Positions 8,748 to 17,798 of a stretch of 64,000 bases of DNA are shown piece after piece. Below the pieces are notes generated by a model that worked only from the letters and a program-made list of their open reading frames with translations, ran no database searches and had not been told where the DNA came from. Source of the DNA: Neobacillus niacini (lineage in GTDB: Bacteria > Bacillota > Bacilli > Bacillales > Cytobacillaceae); the NCBI RefSeq assembly GCF_030817595.1, contig NZ_JAUSZN010000001.1, positions 3,607,001 to 3,671,000 on the forward strand. The letters run 5' to 3'. The position numbers and the translations under genes are program-made. Numbering within the stretch: the first letter of the stretch is position 1; the number at the start of each line of letters is the position of its first letter.

Positions 8748-9785
8748 TTAAAAATCAGGAGACATACGTTTCGAAACTCCTATTTTTTGAAGGGAAAATT
8801 TCTCCGTAATCGTACCCACTTCAATCCCATTATCATTTTTAACTACCGACGGCTTTAATGCTCTTAAATTTAAAATCGTTTCTTTATTCTTGTAATCAAT
8901 TTGTTCAAGAATTGCTGCAACAATGTTGGGCCACACATCCTCTGAACCATTTATTACCTTTAAGGCAAAACCAAGTCTCTCATTCCGTAAGCCAAAGCAA
9001 TAGACTCCTTGTGCCCCGCCTTTTGCTACAATATTTGGATCTTGTAATAAAACAGAGCAAATAAAGCGTTCTGATGCAATCAAGTTGTATTCGTGATTCA
9101 TGATTGTCGTTAATTTACCTACCGCTTGTTTCAACTGAGGATCAGTTATTAAATCTAGGCAAGCCAATTTTAAATAAGTGAGTGCCATCCGCCTTAAAGG
9201 AATCGCAAACACCGGGACCCCGCATCCATCGACGCCAACGTTTATTTCCGAAATGGGGACCTCAGATAAAGTAGAAAGAATTTGAAGAATCTGTTGCTGA
9301 AGGGGATGGTCTTTTTTCCAGTATCCTTCAACTGGGTATCCCATTTCTCGGCAAAAGGTAACAAACCCCATGTGTTTACCGGAACAGTTATGATAAAGCC
9401 TTCTTTTACTTTTTTGATTCCATATCATTTCTTCTCGAGGCTTTATATTGAGCGGATAGGATGGCGGGCAATATAAATCTTCTTCTTGCAAAGGTAATTT
9501 TGCCAACATCGATTCAAGGGCGGCAATATGATACGATTCTCCCCGGTGGGATGCAGCAAACAAAGCGGCCTCCTGCTCAGTGAGTCCATATTTTTCGATG
9601 ATGTTTGTTAGAAATATTGGTAAGGCTTGAATGGGCTTTGCCGCACTGCGAAAATAAATGAGATTATCAGAATTCCCAACATGATAAATTTGCTTCTTTT
9701 GATCGTCAACACCACAAATCATTCCAAAATGGACGTTTTCTAACAGTCCAGCCCTAGTTTCTTCAATCAATCTATCATACTCCAT
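8748..9785 (-). CDS. Type II (thermolabile/Rhizobium-like) asparaginase family protein
   Basis: 345 residues of the Asparaginase_II family, as in Rhizobium AnsA, unrelated to the E. coli AnsB fold. Landmarks are FRSAAKPIQALP, ASHRGE, HNCSGKHMGF and VDGCGVPVFA, which match conserved Ser, Lys and Cys positions of that family. The ATG at 9785 is preceded by GGAG at good distance. There is no signal peptide, so it acts in the cytoplasm. The gene directly follows a broken ROK regulator and a CUT1 sugar importer. This raises the possibility that it acts on an asparagine-linked sugar or a related amide rather than on free asparagine, but that is only inference from position. Confidence 0.85.
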   Translation of the reverse strand: MEYDRLIEETRAGLLENVHFGMICGVDDQKKQIYHVGNSDNLIYFRSAAKPIQALPIFLTNIIEKYGLTEQEAALFAASHRGESYHIAALESMLAKLPLQEEDLYCPPSYPLNIKPREEMIWNQKSKRRLYHNCSGKHMGFVTFCREMGYPVEGYWKKDHPLQQQILQILSTLSEVPISEINVGVDGCGVPVFAIPLRRMALTYLKLACLDLITDPQLKQAVGKLTTIMNHEYNLIASERFICSVLLQDPNIVAKGGAQGVYCFGLRNERLGFALKVINGSEDVWPNIVAAILEQIDYKNKETILNLRALKPSVVKNDNGIEVGTITEKFSLQKIGVSKRMSPDF

Positions 9786-9811
9786 TGGTTTCACTCCAAA
9801 CTTGCTGTCTT

Positions 9812-10966
9812 TTAATTCAATTCAATTAACGTATTTTGCGCTTGAATGGCAGCCCCTAGAACGATTCCTTGGTCACCTAGATTAGAATAAACCATTCGTA
9901 CTGTCTGTTTCACTGGCTCCCACATATACATCTCACATTTTGCTTCAATGGATTGTTTTATTTCTGGAATCCTATCCATTAACTCTCCACTTAGGATAAT
10001 GTATTCTGGATTATATAGACATGAAATATTGCTAATAGCAAGAGCAATATAGGTACTGGTACGGTCTAATATATTGAGTGCCCACTGTTCCTTATTTCTA
10101 AAAGCAAGGTACACTTCATCAATAGATGCAAGGTCTTTCACTTTCCTGCAATCGGCAAGGATTGCCCCTTCAGAAATATACGTGGCTATGCAGCCAATTT
10201 TTCCACAGCTGTATACATTTCCATTTGGATCTACAACAGTGTGTCCGATTTCACCTGCGTTATTTGATTCCCCACGATAAATTTCACCATTTAGAATGAT
10301 CGCCGCACCAATACCCGACCCAATTCCAACCAAAATAGAGTTTTGTGATCCCTTGGCTATACCTACAGCATGTTCAGCCATCACTTTCATTTTTAATCCA
10401 TTATCAATAATCACATTCAATGATGTAAGCTGTTTCAGATCCTCCGCAAAGGGAACATCGGTCCACCGTAATTGATCGGAAAGCCTTACAATCCCATTTT
10501 TATAATCAATAAAGCCTGGTAGCCCTACTGCCAAGCCAATAATTTTATTAAAAGAGATACCACTTTGTTCGATCGTATACTTAACCTTTTGATTAATGTT
10601 ATCAAGGGCTTCCTCATATGACTCTATTGGATTCCTAAAAAAAGTTTGAAAATAAATAATTTCTCCGACATAATTCACAATGCCAATTTTCAATACCGAT
10701 TTGTCTATTTCTATACCGATTGTATAGAGTAAATCTCCACATATATCTAACAGCGCTGCTTTTCTTCCAACTCCTGACGTGACCAGCTCTGTTTCTCTAA
10801 TAAACCCCTCATGATGCAATTCACTGACAATTCAAGTGATAGAGGTAGGACTCATTCCCGTAATTTTTGCAATTTCCATTCGAGAAATGCGCGCTTGGTT
10901 TTTAATTATATCAAGTACTAAGGTTTTGTTTTGCTTTTTCATTAAGAGTTGATCTTGCTTTTCCAC
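9812..10966 (-). pseudogene. ROK family transcriptional regulator interrupted by an in-frame TGA
   Basis: Read through, the frame gives 384 codons starting at GTG (10964-10966) behind AGAAGGT. Residues 16-60 form the winged helix with SRMEIAKITGMSPTSIT, followed by TGA (10832-10834), then IVSELHHEGF. In ROK regulators the stop position normally holds Arg, so a single C to T change of CGA explains it. The rest is intact: the sugar-kinase-like domain has GIEIDKSVLKIGIV, GVGSGIGAA-type phosphate motifs (here VGIGSGIGAAIIL) and the Cys-rich CGKIGCIATYISEGAI zinc motif. A restart at TTG 10819 with no binding site would give a 335-residue protein without the DNA-binding helix. It follows the CUT1 importer genes, which it probably once controlled. 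Confidence 0.85.
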
Positions 10967-11119
10967 AGATTTACCTTCTTTACATATTCATTTACAATCA
11001 TTAATAACCTTACCACAATGATGAGAATGTAACCTCACATTTTCTTCGGCAGCTTCATTAATATCCCTAAATTTTTATCCACACTTTTATGTTTAAAATA
11101 TCGCTTGTAAAATCAATGG

Positions 11120-11935
11120 TTATTCTTTTATAGCTCCTGCTGCTAAGCCGCCTTCAACCTTTTCTTGGAATAGAAGGTAGACTACTAGCGGAACGACAAT
11201 GGTTATAACGATGGCTGCCATTAATGGCCCATATTCAGAACCTCTTTCACCACTAAAGTTTAAGAGACCCAGGGCAATTGGTTTTAACCGGTCATCATTT
11301 ATAAAAAGAAGAGGGAAAAGAATGTTGTTCCACGCACCTAAAAAGTTAAAAATGGAAACAGTGGCAATCGCGGGAACAGACATCGGGAGCATGATTTTAT
11401 AATAGATTTGAAAGTAATTGGCTCCATCCATAATAGCTGCTTCTTCTAATGATGCACTAATCCCTTTCATAAAGCGGGATAAAACCAAAATGCTAAAAGA
11501 CAATGAAAAGGCAACGTAAAGTAAGACTAACGCGACTAAGTTATTCTTAAGTCCGAAAGCACCGATGATATATGCAACAGGTACAAGAACAGTGTGCATT
11601 GGTATCATCATCCCAAGTAAGAAAAACAGGGCTAAAAACTTGTTTACTCTTAAATTAAAACGGGATAGTGCAAATGACGCCATCGATGATACGACCGCCA
11701 GGACGATAACCGTTGACATTGAAATCAAAATACTGTTTAGGAAATACCTGCTCATATTCGCTTCCTGCCAGGCAATGACATAATTTTCAAACCTAAATAC
11801 TTCAGGCAGACTAAATGGGGAGCCAAATATTTCAGTATTCCCTTTAAAAGAGGAAATTAATGTAAAAATCATCGGCTCAATAAATAAAAACGCCATGATA
11901 ATAATAAAACTGTATAATACTATTTTATTTTTCAT
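11120..11935 (-). CDS. Carbohydrate ABC transporter permease, MalG type (CUT1)
   Basis: 271 residues with six hydrophobic helices. The family EAA loop reads EEAAIMDGANYFQIYYKIMLP near residues 160-180, where this permease contacts the ATPase. The C-terminus ends in GLAAGAIKE, typical of MalG-like permeases. It lies 13 bases after the MalF-type permease gene and forms a membrane pair with it. Neither this cluster nor any other importer in the window carries an ATP-binding subunit. Confidence 0.92.
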   Translation of the reverse strand: MKNKIVLYSFIIIMAFLFIEPMIFTLISSFKGNTEIFGSPFSLPEVFRFENYVIAWQEANMSRYFLNSILISMSTVIVLAVVSSMASFALSRFNLRVNKFLALFFLLGMMIPMHTVLVPVAYIIGAFGLKNNLVALVLLYVAFSLSFSILVLSRFMKGISASLEEAAIMDGANYFQIYYKIMLPMSVPAIATVSIFNFLGAWNNILFPLLFINDDRLKPIALGLLNFSGERGSEYGPLMAAIVITIVVPLVVYLLFQEKVEGGLAAGAIKE

Positions 11936-11948
11936 ATACTTCCCCTTT

Positions 11949-12830
11949 CTATTCCTTTTTTCGATTCATGAGTAATTCACTTCCGACAGTCAGCACTAAT
12001 GCAATGATAAGAATGATAACTCCGATTGCACTGCCAACCCCATAATTGTCATATCTAAACGCTTCGTAGTACATTAATGTTGTTGGAAGGTTGGTTAAGC
12101 CATTCGGGCCGCCTTCTGTCATAACAAAAATTAAATCAAAAACTTTTACTGTCCCGATAATATCCATTAAAATACAGAGAGTTATAATTGGTTTTAACAT
12201 CGGAACGGTTATGTGAAAGAACTTTTTCGCCGGCGATGCCCCATCCATTTCTGCTGCCTCATAAATTTCACTAGGAATCGTTGTTAGTCCGGCTAACAAA
12301 ATAACCATATAATAACCAATTCCAGCCCAAATATTGACAAAAATTATCGTATTCATGGCTGTGGAAGGGTCGATTAACCATCCTTTGGCCATATCTGCTA
12401 ATCCGATGAGTTCTAATAATTTATTTAATGAACCATTTGGCATAAAAATAAAATACCAAAGTAATCCAATTGCTGTTAAAGGGAAGATGGTCGGAACAAA
12501 GTATACAACTTTAAAAAAACGATAACCCTTAAATTTTGTATTAATTGCCACCGCTAATAGTAAAGCGATCGGAGTATGGAACAGAACACTAAAAAACACC
12601 ATACTAAACATGTTTTTTAATGAAATGATAAAGTCCTTATCTACAAGAACATCTAAATAATTTTTCAGCCCTACATATTCCAATGGTGAACCCTTAATCC
12701 CATTCCAATCAACAATAGAAAAATAAATGGCACCGACCATTGGAACTATAAGAAAAAAGACATAAATGACTAAAGCCGGTAAAGTAAATAGAAGAACCTT
12801 TGATTTTTCCTTCTTTGTTTTTACATTCAT
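11949..12830 (-). CDS. Carbohydrate ABC transporter permease, MalF type (CUT1)
   Basis: 293 residues with six hydrophobic helices. The EAA loop reads YEAAEMDGASPAKKFFHITVP. I chose the ATG at 12828-12830 because AAAGGAGGGG stands just upstream; the open frame extends nine codons further. It follows the solute-binding protein gene after a hairpin (12903-12945) and precedes the MalG-type gene. The substrate is unknown; the neighbouring EEP protein and asparaginase do not settle it. Confidence 0.92.
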   Translation of the reverse strand: MNVKTKKEKSKVLLFTLPALVIYVFFLIVPMVGAIYFSIVDWNGIKGSPLEYVGLKNYLDVLVDKDFIISLKNMFSMVFFSVLFHTPIALLLAVAINTKFKGYRFFKVVYFVPTIFPLTAIGLLWYFIFMPNGSLNKLLELIGLADMAKGWLIDPSTAMNTIIFVNIWAGIGYYMVILLAGLTTIPSEIYEAAEMDGASPAKKFFHITVPMLKPIITLCILMDIIGTVKVFDLIFVMTEGGPNGLTNLPTTLMYYEAFRYDNYGVGSAIGVIILIIALVLTVGSELLMNRKKE

Positions 12831-12902
12831 CGATTCCCCTCCTTTCAAAAATTCCATCTCTCTTATCCTAGTAGTTATAGGGAATACTATGTAATCTACA
12901 GT

Positions 12903-12945
12903 ATAGAGCCTCCGTAAAATGAATCGGCAATACGAAAGGCTCTAT
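12903..12945 (-). other. Intercistronic hairpin between binding-protein and permease genes
   Basis: Arms ATAGAGCCT (12903-12911) and AGGCTCTAT (12937-12945) pair perfectly. The minus strand after the stem has no T-tract, so this is more likely an mRNA-stabilising or partial-stop element than a full terminator. Such hairpins after binding-protein genes are common and let the binding protein be made in excess. Confidence 0.6.
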
Positions 12946-12967
12946 TCCTTTTTTCTAAGTAAATTGA

Positions 12968-14278
12968 TTATTTGGAGTCATCGATTTCCTTTTGAATTTC
13001 CTCAGCTGCCTGCTTAGGTGTCGCATTGATGAACATACTAACGATTGAATTTCTTGTTCGATCTTGCATGGATGGCAGCGGATCAAAGTCAAACACATCG
13101 ACAGCGATTCCTGTTGAAGTAGAACCAAGTTCAATATTTTTCAAGAATATTTTTGAAACTTTAGATTCATCAATTTCAATATCACTTCTTGGAATAAGGA
13201 ACTGTGATTCCTCAGCAAATCTCTTTGCAGCCTCACTGGAAGTCAGCATTTTAAGTAGTTCAATCGTATATTCTTTTTCTTTGCCTTTTAATTTTCCATT
13301 AACCATGTACGGACTTAACACTTGCATGTCTTCGTTTTTAAATTCAGTTTTTTCTTCAAAATAAGGGAATTTTGCTACTTTAATAGATTCAGTAAATTTT
13401 GTTTTGTCTGAATCAGTAAAGTTTCCAATATTCCATGGTCCTGTAATGATCATTCCAGCTTTTCCTTCAAGGAAATTTGTTAACACTATTTCATCGTTAA
13501 GACCTGCAGCATCTTTACCAAAGGCCTCCATATCATTTAAATCTTTGACAAACTGAAGTGTTTCAACTACTTCCTTATCAGTCCACTTTAATTCTCTAGA
13601 TCCAAGTTTTTTTGCAGCTTCGGTTCCTGCCCATTTATAAAAAATTTGATCATGTAAATGTCCTGCCATATAAGTCGACTTTGCGCCAAGGGCAATCGGT
13701 GTTACATCAATGTCCTTAAGTTTTTCAATTGCAGTTAACAATTCCTTCCAAGTTTCTGGAAACTTATCAATACCAGCTTTTTTAAATACTTCTTCGTTAT
13801 AATAAACCCCAATTAGACCTGATTCCATTGGTATTCCATAAGTACCTTCATAGCCCTGAACTTGGTAGTACTTAAGAGCTCCTTCGGTAAAACCTTCTCC
13901 CCAGCTAGGATCCTCTTTAAGAATGGGATCCATATCCATCAATAGACCGCTTTCAATATACTCTCCAAGATTAGCAACCCCTTGGATTCTGAAGATATTA
14001 GGCAGCGTTCCAGAGGCAAGGTCTGTTTTTAATTTATTATTAAATGCGGATTCATCCCCTTGAGATTCATCTACAATAACAACATCAGGATTTTTTTTCT
14101 TAAATTCTTCAATAATATCCTTATAAATTTCCACCTGCTTCGTTGTACCAGCCATCCGGGTTAATAGTCTTATTTCCACTTTTCCATCTTCTTTGCTTGA
14201 TGATTCACTAGCACCACTACAAGCTGCCAGTATCATACTGAAAATAACCATCAATATTAAGGCAATCTTTGTTTTCAT
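12968..14278 (-). CDS. Sugar ABC transporter solute-binding lipoprotein (CUT1, family 1 type)
   Basis: 436 residues. A lipoprotein signal peptide ends in ILAACSG with the lipid-modified Cys at residue 20. The mature part is a two-lobe binding protein with typical CUT1 motifs such as GLIGVYYNEEVFKKAGI and FLEGKAGMIITGPWNI. It is the first gene of the importer operon and has a strong GAGGGGGAG site. A perfect cre box lies about 280 bases upstream. Confidence 0.92.
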   Translation of the reverse strand: MKTKIALILMVIFSMILAACSGASESSSKEDGKVEIRLLTRMAGTTKQVEIYKDIIEEFKKKNPDVVIVDESQGDESAFNNKLKTDLASGTLPNIFRIQGVANLGEYIESGLLMDMDPILKEDPSWGEGFTEGALKYYQVQGYEGTYGIPMESGLIGVYYNEEVFKKAGIDKFPETWKELLTAIEKLKDIDVTPIALGAKSTYMAGHLHDQIFYKWAGTEAAKKLGSRELKWTDKEVVETLQFVKDLNDMEAFGKDAAGLNDEIVLTNFLEGKAGMIITGPWNIGNFTDSDKTKFTESIKVAKFPYFEEKTEFKNEDMQVLSPYMVNGKLKGKEKEYTIELLKMLTSSEAAKRFAEESQFLIPRSDIEIDESKVSKIFLKNIELGSTSTGIAVDVFDFDPLPSMQDRTRNSIVSMFINATPKQAAEEIQKEIDDSK

Positions 14279-14762
14279 TTCTTCTCCCCCTCGATAGGTG
14301 AAATTTTTGAATCCAGCATTTTAAGTTTAATCCTAATCCTCATTTTTCGACTTGTATCTCTGGAAATTAAACTAACTTATAAATTAAGTACCTCAACTCC
14401 TTTGGAAAATTTAATATAAAAATTTTCTTATCTCCTCTGTTTTTTACAGAATCATCGATAAAAAATTAAATCTAATTATTAACATCACAATTAATAATAA
14501 AAGTGTTTTTTTGACCAAAATTGCTTTTAACTTAATATTTTAAAATTAAAGCTTGGGTAGTAAACGTTTACAATAATTTATTGAAAAATAATTCAGAATT
14601 TCCTTATAATCGATGCTCTCATAACAGAACCTTTTTTATCTTGTCTTTATGGGGTAGAATAGGATTTGACAACTTTAAGATCTTTTTAAGCGAATATCTA
14701 TTAAATTGTAAGTGTCGTAGTTTTCATCATTTTGAGGGATTAATTATCGCCTACCCTATTGA
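14279..14762. other. Intergenic stretch, 484 bases, with a perfect cre box
   Basis: AT-rich region between the EEP gene and the binding-protein gene. Besides the cre box at 14559-14572 I could not identify a confident promoter. There is no clear terminator for the EEP gene at its left end, so read-through from it into the importer operon is possible. Confidence 0.5.
14559..14572 (-). promoter_or_regulatory. cre box (CcpA), perfect match
   Basis: The minus strand reads TGTAAACGTTTACT, which fits TGWAARCGYTWNCW at all 14 positions and is itself strongly palindromic. It lies about 190 bases after the EEP stop and about 280 bases before the binding-protein start. Because it is a near-perfect palindrome, a LacI/GalR-type regulator other than CcpA could also use it. 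Confidence 0.7.
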
Positions 14763-15539
14763 TTAAAATGACATTTTTTTCAGTACTAACTCTGCAGTAA
14801 TTGGCAAATGATCAGATACATTAGTGTTTATAACTTCCCCAATACAAATTTTGACATCTTCAGAAATGAAAATATAATCGATACGACTATCTGGTTTATC
14901 TGCCGGAAAGGTAAATTCATTATTTTGACCAAGTTCAGCAAACACATCTTTATATTGTGCAGTCATCTTTAGTATTTCTGGACTTTCAGGAGTTGCATTG
15001 AAGTCTCCTACAAAGATGCTGGTTCCTTCTTTTTGGTTTGCAAGGTCATGTATCTCTTTTATTTGTAGTTCCCTCTGTTCGGCTCTTTGATCGTCAAGAT
15101 GCGTATTGTAAAAGTGAACATGATTTCCTCTCACGTTAATCACCGTTTCCAAAAGACCGCGCTGCTCTGTAGGGTTTTCTGGATATGGAATAGTAGTGAG
15201 TAGATGATTTTCGGCAGAAAGGATAGGATATTTGCTTAAAACGGTCGTTCCGTATTGGCTTCGGTGCTCTCCTTCGTGTATAGGATCATAGTCAAGATTT
15301 ACACCATATGCATAATGCATTCCTAAGTAATTTGCCAACCATTTCGCTTGATCTTCGAAATTACTGCGCTCGGAAAAATGATTATCTACTTCTTGCAGAC
15401 CAATGATATCAGCACCCGATGTTTTAATAATGTCTGCAATTCTTTTCAAATCCAAAATGGGTTCTGTTCCTCCATGATGAATATTAAAAGTCATAACTTT
15501 AATGTCAGTCTCTTTCCCTCTAATGTATCTCTCTTTCAA
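14763..15539 (-). CDS. Endonuclease/exonuclease/phosphatase fold hydrolase, copy 2
   Basis: 258 residues from the TTG at 15537-15539, which has AAGGAAG eight bases upstream; the open frame continues 18 codons further without a better site. EEP landmarks are MTFNIHHGG, IGLQEVDNHF with the metal-binding Glu, YNTHLDDQ, VGDFNATPES, RIDYIFIS and SDHLPITAEL. It is cytoplasmic. The first motif (NIHHG) groups it with the sphingomyelinase/phosphodiesterase-like branch; the substrate is unknown. It lies upstream of the CUT1 importer on the same strand. It is only distantly similar to the copy at 3116-3904. Confidence 0.85.
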   Translation of the reverse strand: MKERYIRGKETDIKVMTFNIHHGGTEPILDLKRIADIIKTSGADIIGLQEVDNHFSERSNFEDQAKWLANYLGMHYAYGVNLDYDPIHEGEHRSQYGTTVLSKYPILSAENHLLTTIPYPENPTEQRGLLETVINVRGNHVHFYNTHLDDQRAEQRELQIKEIHDLANQKEGTSIFVGDFNATPESPEILKMTAQYKDVFAELGQNNEFTFPADKPDSRIDYIFISEDVKICIGEVINTNVSDHLPITAELVLKKMSF

Positions 15540-15629
15540 TAATCTCACTTCCTTATAAGGAATTCGGCATTCTCCCCTTACCTTGATGGACAAACCAATG
15601 GGAAAAACCTATCTATGGTGTTAATGTTA

Positions 15630-15670
15630 GATAAACAGGTAGAACTCCTTTCGAGTTCTACCTGTTTATC
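15630..15670. terminator. Strong Rho-independent terminator
   Basis: An 18-base perfect stem (15630-15647 with 15653-15670, five-base loop) lies just past the stop of the GH29 gene at 15701. It ends the mutarotase-fucosidase unit. The T-tract after the stem is short. Confidence 0.75.
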
Positions 15671-15700
15671 TATAAATACTTACCTATTAATCTAATCTAT

Positions 15701-16948
15701 TCACCAACATTTATAGAACGACATGTCCTTAATGACAGGAGTTCCGTCACTTTCCGTAATTTCAAGGATAACCCCGCGTGCTTTCACTGCTGGAAACCGG
15801 ATAATTGCCTTATGGCCAATATTTTTACCTTCATATATGGTTAAAAGCCGATGGGATTTGGCCGTGATGATGCTGATTTTAAATTGTAAGGCGTTTTCTC
15901 CTTTACTCAAATCTTCCCTGATGACTACATGATCAAGTATTTGAGGCTCTTCAGGCTTGTAAATCCACTTTTTATCCTCATTCTTACATTGATTAAAGGT
16001 ACCAATTGGATGATCAAAGCGGCGGCGGATTTCCATCCCCATTGCAAGCAGCTGCTCCGTATCCTTCCGCGGCAAAACACCATCTCGGTTCGGCCCAATA
16101 TTCAGCAGTAAATTGACACCGCGGCCAACAGAATGATAATAAAGTCCCATTAATTCTTCGATACTTTTTATTGTGTGTTCATCATTATCACTATAAAACC
16201 AATTGGTTCGCATTTGCACGTCTGCCTCTGCCGACAGCCAGCGCGGTTCCCCCAATTGATTTTTCTCCTCTGTAAGGATTGAGAATTCCGTTGCAGCCAC
16301 AACATTCCAGCTTGGCACAGGTGCAACTCCATCCTCATTGCCAACCCAGCGAAAGTCAGGATCACCCATGTTCAGGAGGATATTGGGCTGCAATCGCCGG
16401 ACTTCTCCGATAATGCGCGGCCAGTCGTATTCATGTCCCTCAGAACCGCAGCCATCCAGCCAAAGAATATCGATTTCCCCATAATTGCTTAACAGTTCAG
16501 TGATTTGATTCACAAAGTAATCATCGTACGCCTTCGCGTCTCTAGTGTAAAAATCGACGGATCCGTCATATGGAGAATAGTATAAACCTGGTTTGATTCC
16601 ATACTTACGGCAGGCATCGACGAATTCCCGAATGACGTCGCCTTTGCCGTCCTTCCACTCTGACTCTGCAACGGAAAAACTTGTATAGTCTGATGGCCAG
16701 TTAGAAAAGCCATCATGATGTTTCGCCGTGAGCACCGCATATTTCATTCCGGCTTCTTTGGCAGTTCTAATCCATTGTTCACAATCTAAATTCGTTGGAT
16801 TAAATTTGGAAGGTGACATCGTTCTTTCATCAAAATCAACATATCCCTCATAAAATGTCCTTAAGCCAAAATGTAAAAATAACCCGAATTCCCAGTCTTG
16901 AAAAGCAAGCTGTTTCTCAGTCGGTAGAACCTTATGTATGGTTGCCAT
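15701..16948 (-). CDS. Alpha-L-fucosidase, GH29 (fucosidase 1)
   Basis: 415 residues. The GH29 barrel begins with FGLFLHFGLRTFYEG, followed by VLTAKHHDGFSNW (substrate-contacting His pair near residues 77-78) and EIDILWLDG, whose Asp165 is the expected nucleophile. A short beta-sandwich follows. No signal peptide is present, so it cleaves imported oligosaccharides in the cytoplasm. The GGAGG site is strong. It is the third gene after the DUF4177-like and mutarotase genes in a unit with a LacI operator in its promoter, which ties it to the fucose regulon. It is clearly divergent from fucosidases 2 and 3, so a different linkage preference is likely. Confidence 0.92.
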   Translation of the reverse strand: MATIHKVLPTEKQLAFQDWEFGLFLHFGLRTFYEGYVDFDERTMSPSKFNPTNLDCEQWIRTAKEAGMKYAVLTAKHHDGFSNWPSDYTSFSVAESEWKDGKGDVIREFVDACRKYGIKPGLYYSPYDGSVDFYTRDAKAYDDYFVNQITELLSNYGEIDILWLDGCGSEGHEYDWPRIIGEVRRLQPNILLNMGDPDFRWVGNEDGVAPVPSWNVVAATEFSILTEEKNQLGEPRWLSAEADVQMRTNWFYSDNDEHTIKSIEELMGLYYHSVGRGVNLLLNIGPNRDGVLPRKDTEQLLAMGMEIRRRFDHPIGTFNQCKNEDKKWIYKPEEPQILDHVVIREDLSKGENALQFKISIITAKSHRLLTIYEGKNIGHKAIIRFPAVKARGVILEITESDGTPVIKDMSFYKCW

Positions 16949-16999
16949 CTCCCTTGCCTCCTATGTTTTTATTTGGATAGCACTAACTTCGACTCCTTG

Positions 17000-17386
17000 T
17001 TATCCTGAAACAATGATTAAATTTGCATAAGGACAGGCATCGCCTGTTTTTACCGCGCCTTTTGCATAGTTTGTCAGCTCTTTCATTTCATGGTGGCTTA
17101 TTTTCTCAAAAAGAATATGAGGGTAACGGTTCTTTAATTCTTCTAATCTATCAGGACTAATATCTTCCATCTCTTGCGTAACGATGATTCGATCAATCGA
17201 TATTTCCTCTACTAATGGTTCAAGTACCTGTAGGACTGTCGGTTGGTTATTTGTATATCCGAGATTTATTCTTGTAACATGATTGGGGATTGGGTAACCT
17301 TTATCTGCTATGACGAGATAATCAGTATGCCCAAGGCTTGTAGCTAAATGTGCAAGTTCTGGATGAAGGATGCCCTTTTTCTTCAT
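17000..17386 (-). CDS. RbsD/FucU family sugar mutarotase (probable L-fucose mutarotase)
   Basis: 128 residues. Landmarks are MKKKGILHPELAHL at the start, LGHTDYLVIADKGYPIP (the active-site His and Asp region), and the C-terminal KTGDACPYANLIIVSG. I start it at the ATG at 17386 because AGGACG precedes it and family members begin there; the open frame runs 35 codons further. The enzyme interconverts the alpha and beta forms of a free sugar. The sequence alone is close to RbsD, but its place between a fucosidase and a LacI-type fucose operator makes L-fucose the likely substrate. A remnant of a second copy lies at 41158-41265. Confidence 0.85.
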   Translation of the reverse strand: MKKKGILHPELAHLATSLGHTDYLVIADKGYPIPNHVTRINLGYTNNQPTVLQVLEPLVEEISIDRIIVTQEMEDISPDRLEELKNRYPHILFEKISHHEMKELTNYAKGAVKTGDACPYANLIIVSG

Positions 17387-17402
17387 ATTTTTCGTCCTGC
17401 CT

Positions 17403-17624
17403 TTACAATAATGGTGTTTTTCTTGATTCTTCTTGCCCAAAATTCTGTTTATAAACTTCTTCCTTCTGTTCCCGTGTAAGGCGGTCCACAAAACTTCGTA
17501 CAGGTCGTTTTAAATAAAACGTTAAGCCGGTGATGTGCTGGATAACTGTAACAAGCTCCCACCCTTCTCCACCTAACCTTGAAATTTTCTCTTCTTCATT
17601 TGTAAATAAATACTCCCACTTCAT
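17403..17624 (-). CDS. Small DUF4177-like protein (73 aa)
   Basis: Starts MKWEYLFTNEEEKISRLG and continues GEGWELVTVIQ and FYLKRP, the pattern of the short DUF4177 family (WEY, GWEL, LKR). The function is unknown. There is no signal peptide or membrane segment. The ATG lies 14 bases after AAGGAG, an unusually long spacing, so its translation may be weak. It is the first gene of the LacI-controlled unit and is followed after 16 bases by the mutarotase gene. A DUF4177 gene with sugar genes suggests it may be an accessory subunit of unknown role. Confidence 0.7.
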   Translation of the reverse strand: MKWEYLFTNEEEKISRLGGEGWELVTVIQHITGLTFYLKRPVRSFVDRLTREQKEEVYKQNFGQEESRKTPLL

Positions 17625-17657
17625 CTAAATAGTGCTCGCTCCTTCCATTCAAGCTTT

Positions 17658-17686
17658 ATGATATTATTGGGTTACCGATAACACAA
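17658..17686 (-). promoter_or_regulatory. Promoter with LacI-type operator in the spacer
   Basis: On the minus strand TTGTGT (17681-17686) and TATCAT (17658-17663) are 17 bases apart. The palindrome-like operator GTTACCGATAAC occupies 17671-17682, between them. The same operator is found at 40457-40468 with an equivalent placement. It is therefore assigned to the LacI regulator at 34134-35144. It would control the DUF4177-like, mutarotase and GH29 genes. Confidence 0.75.
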
Positions 17687-17798
17687 CATTAACATAATTG
17701 ATATTTACTGTCAATTCTAAATATTTTATAAAGTAAGTTGAAATCATTGCATATAGGGCGCAAGATTGCTCATGCACCCTTTCATAAAACAGAGAAGA

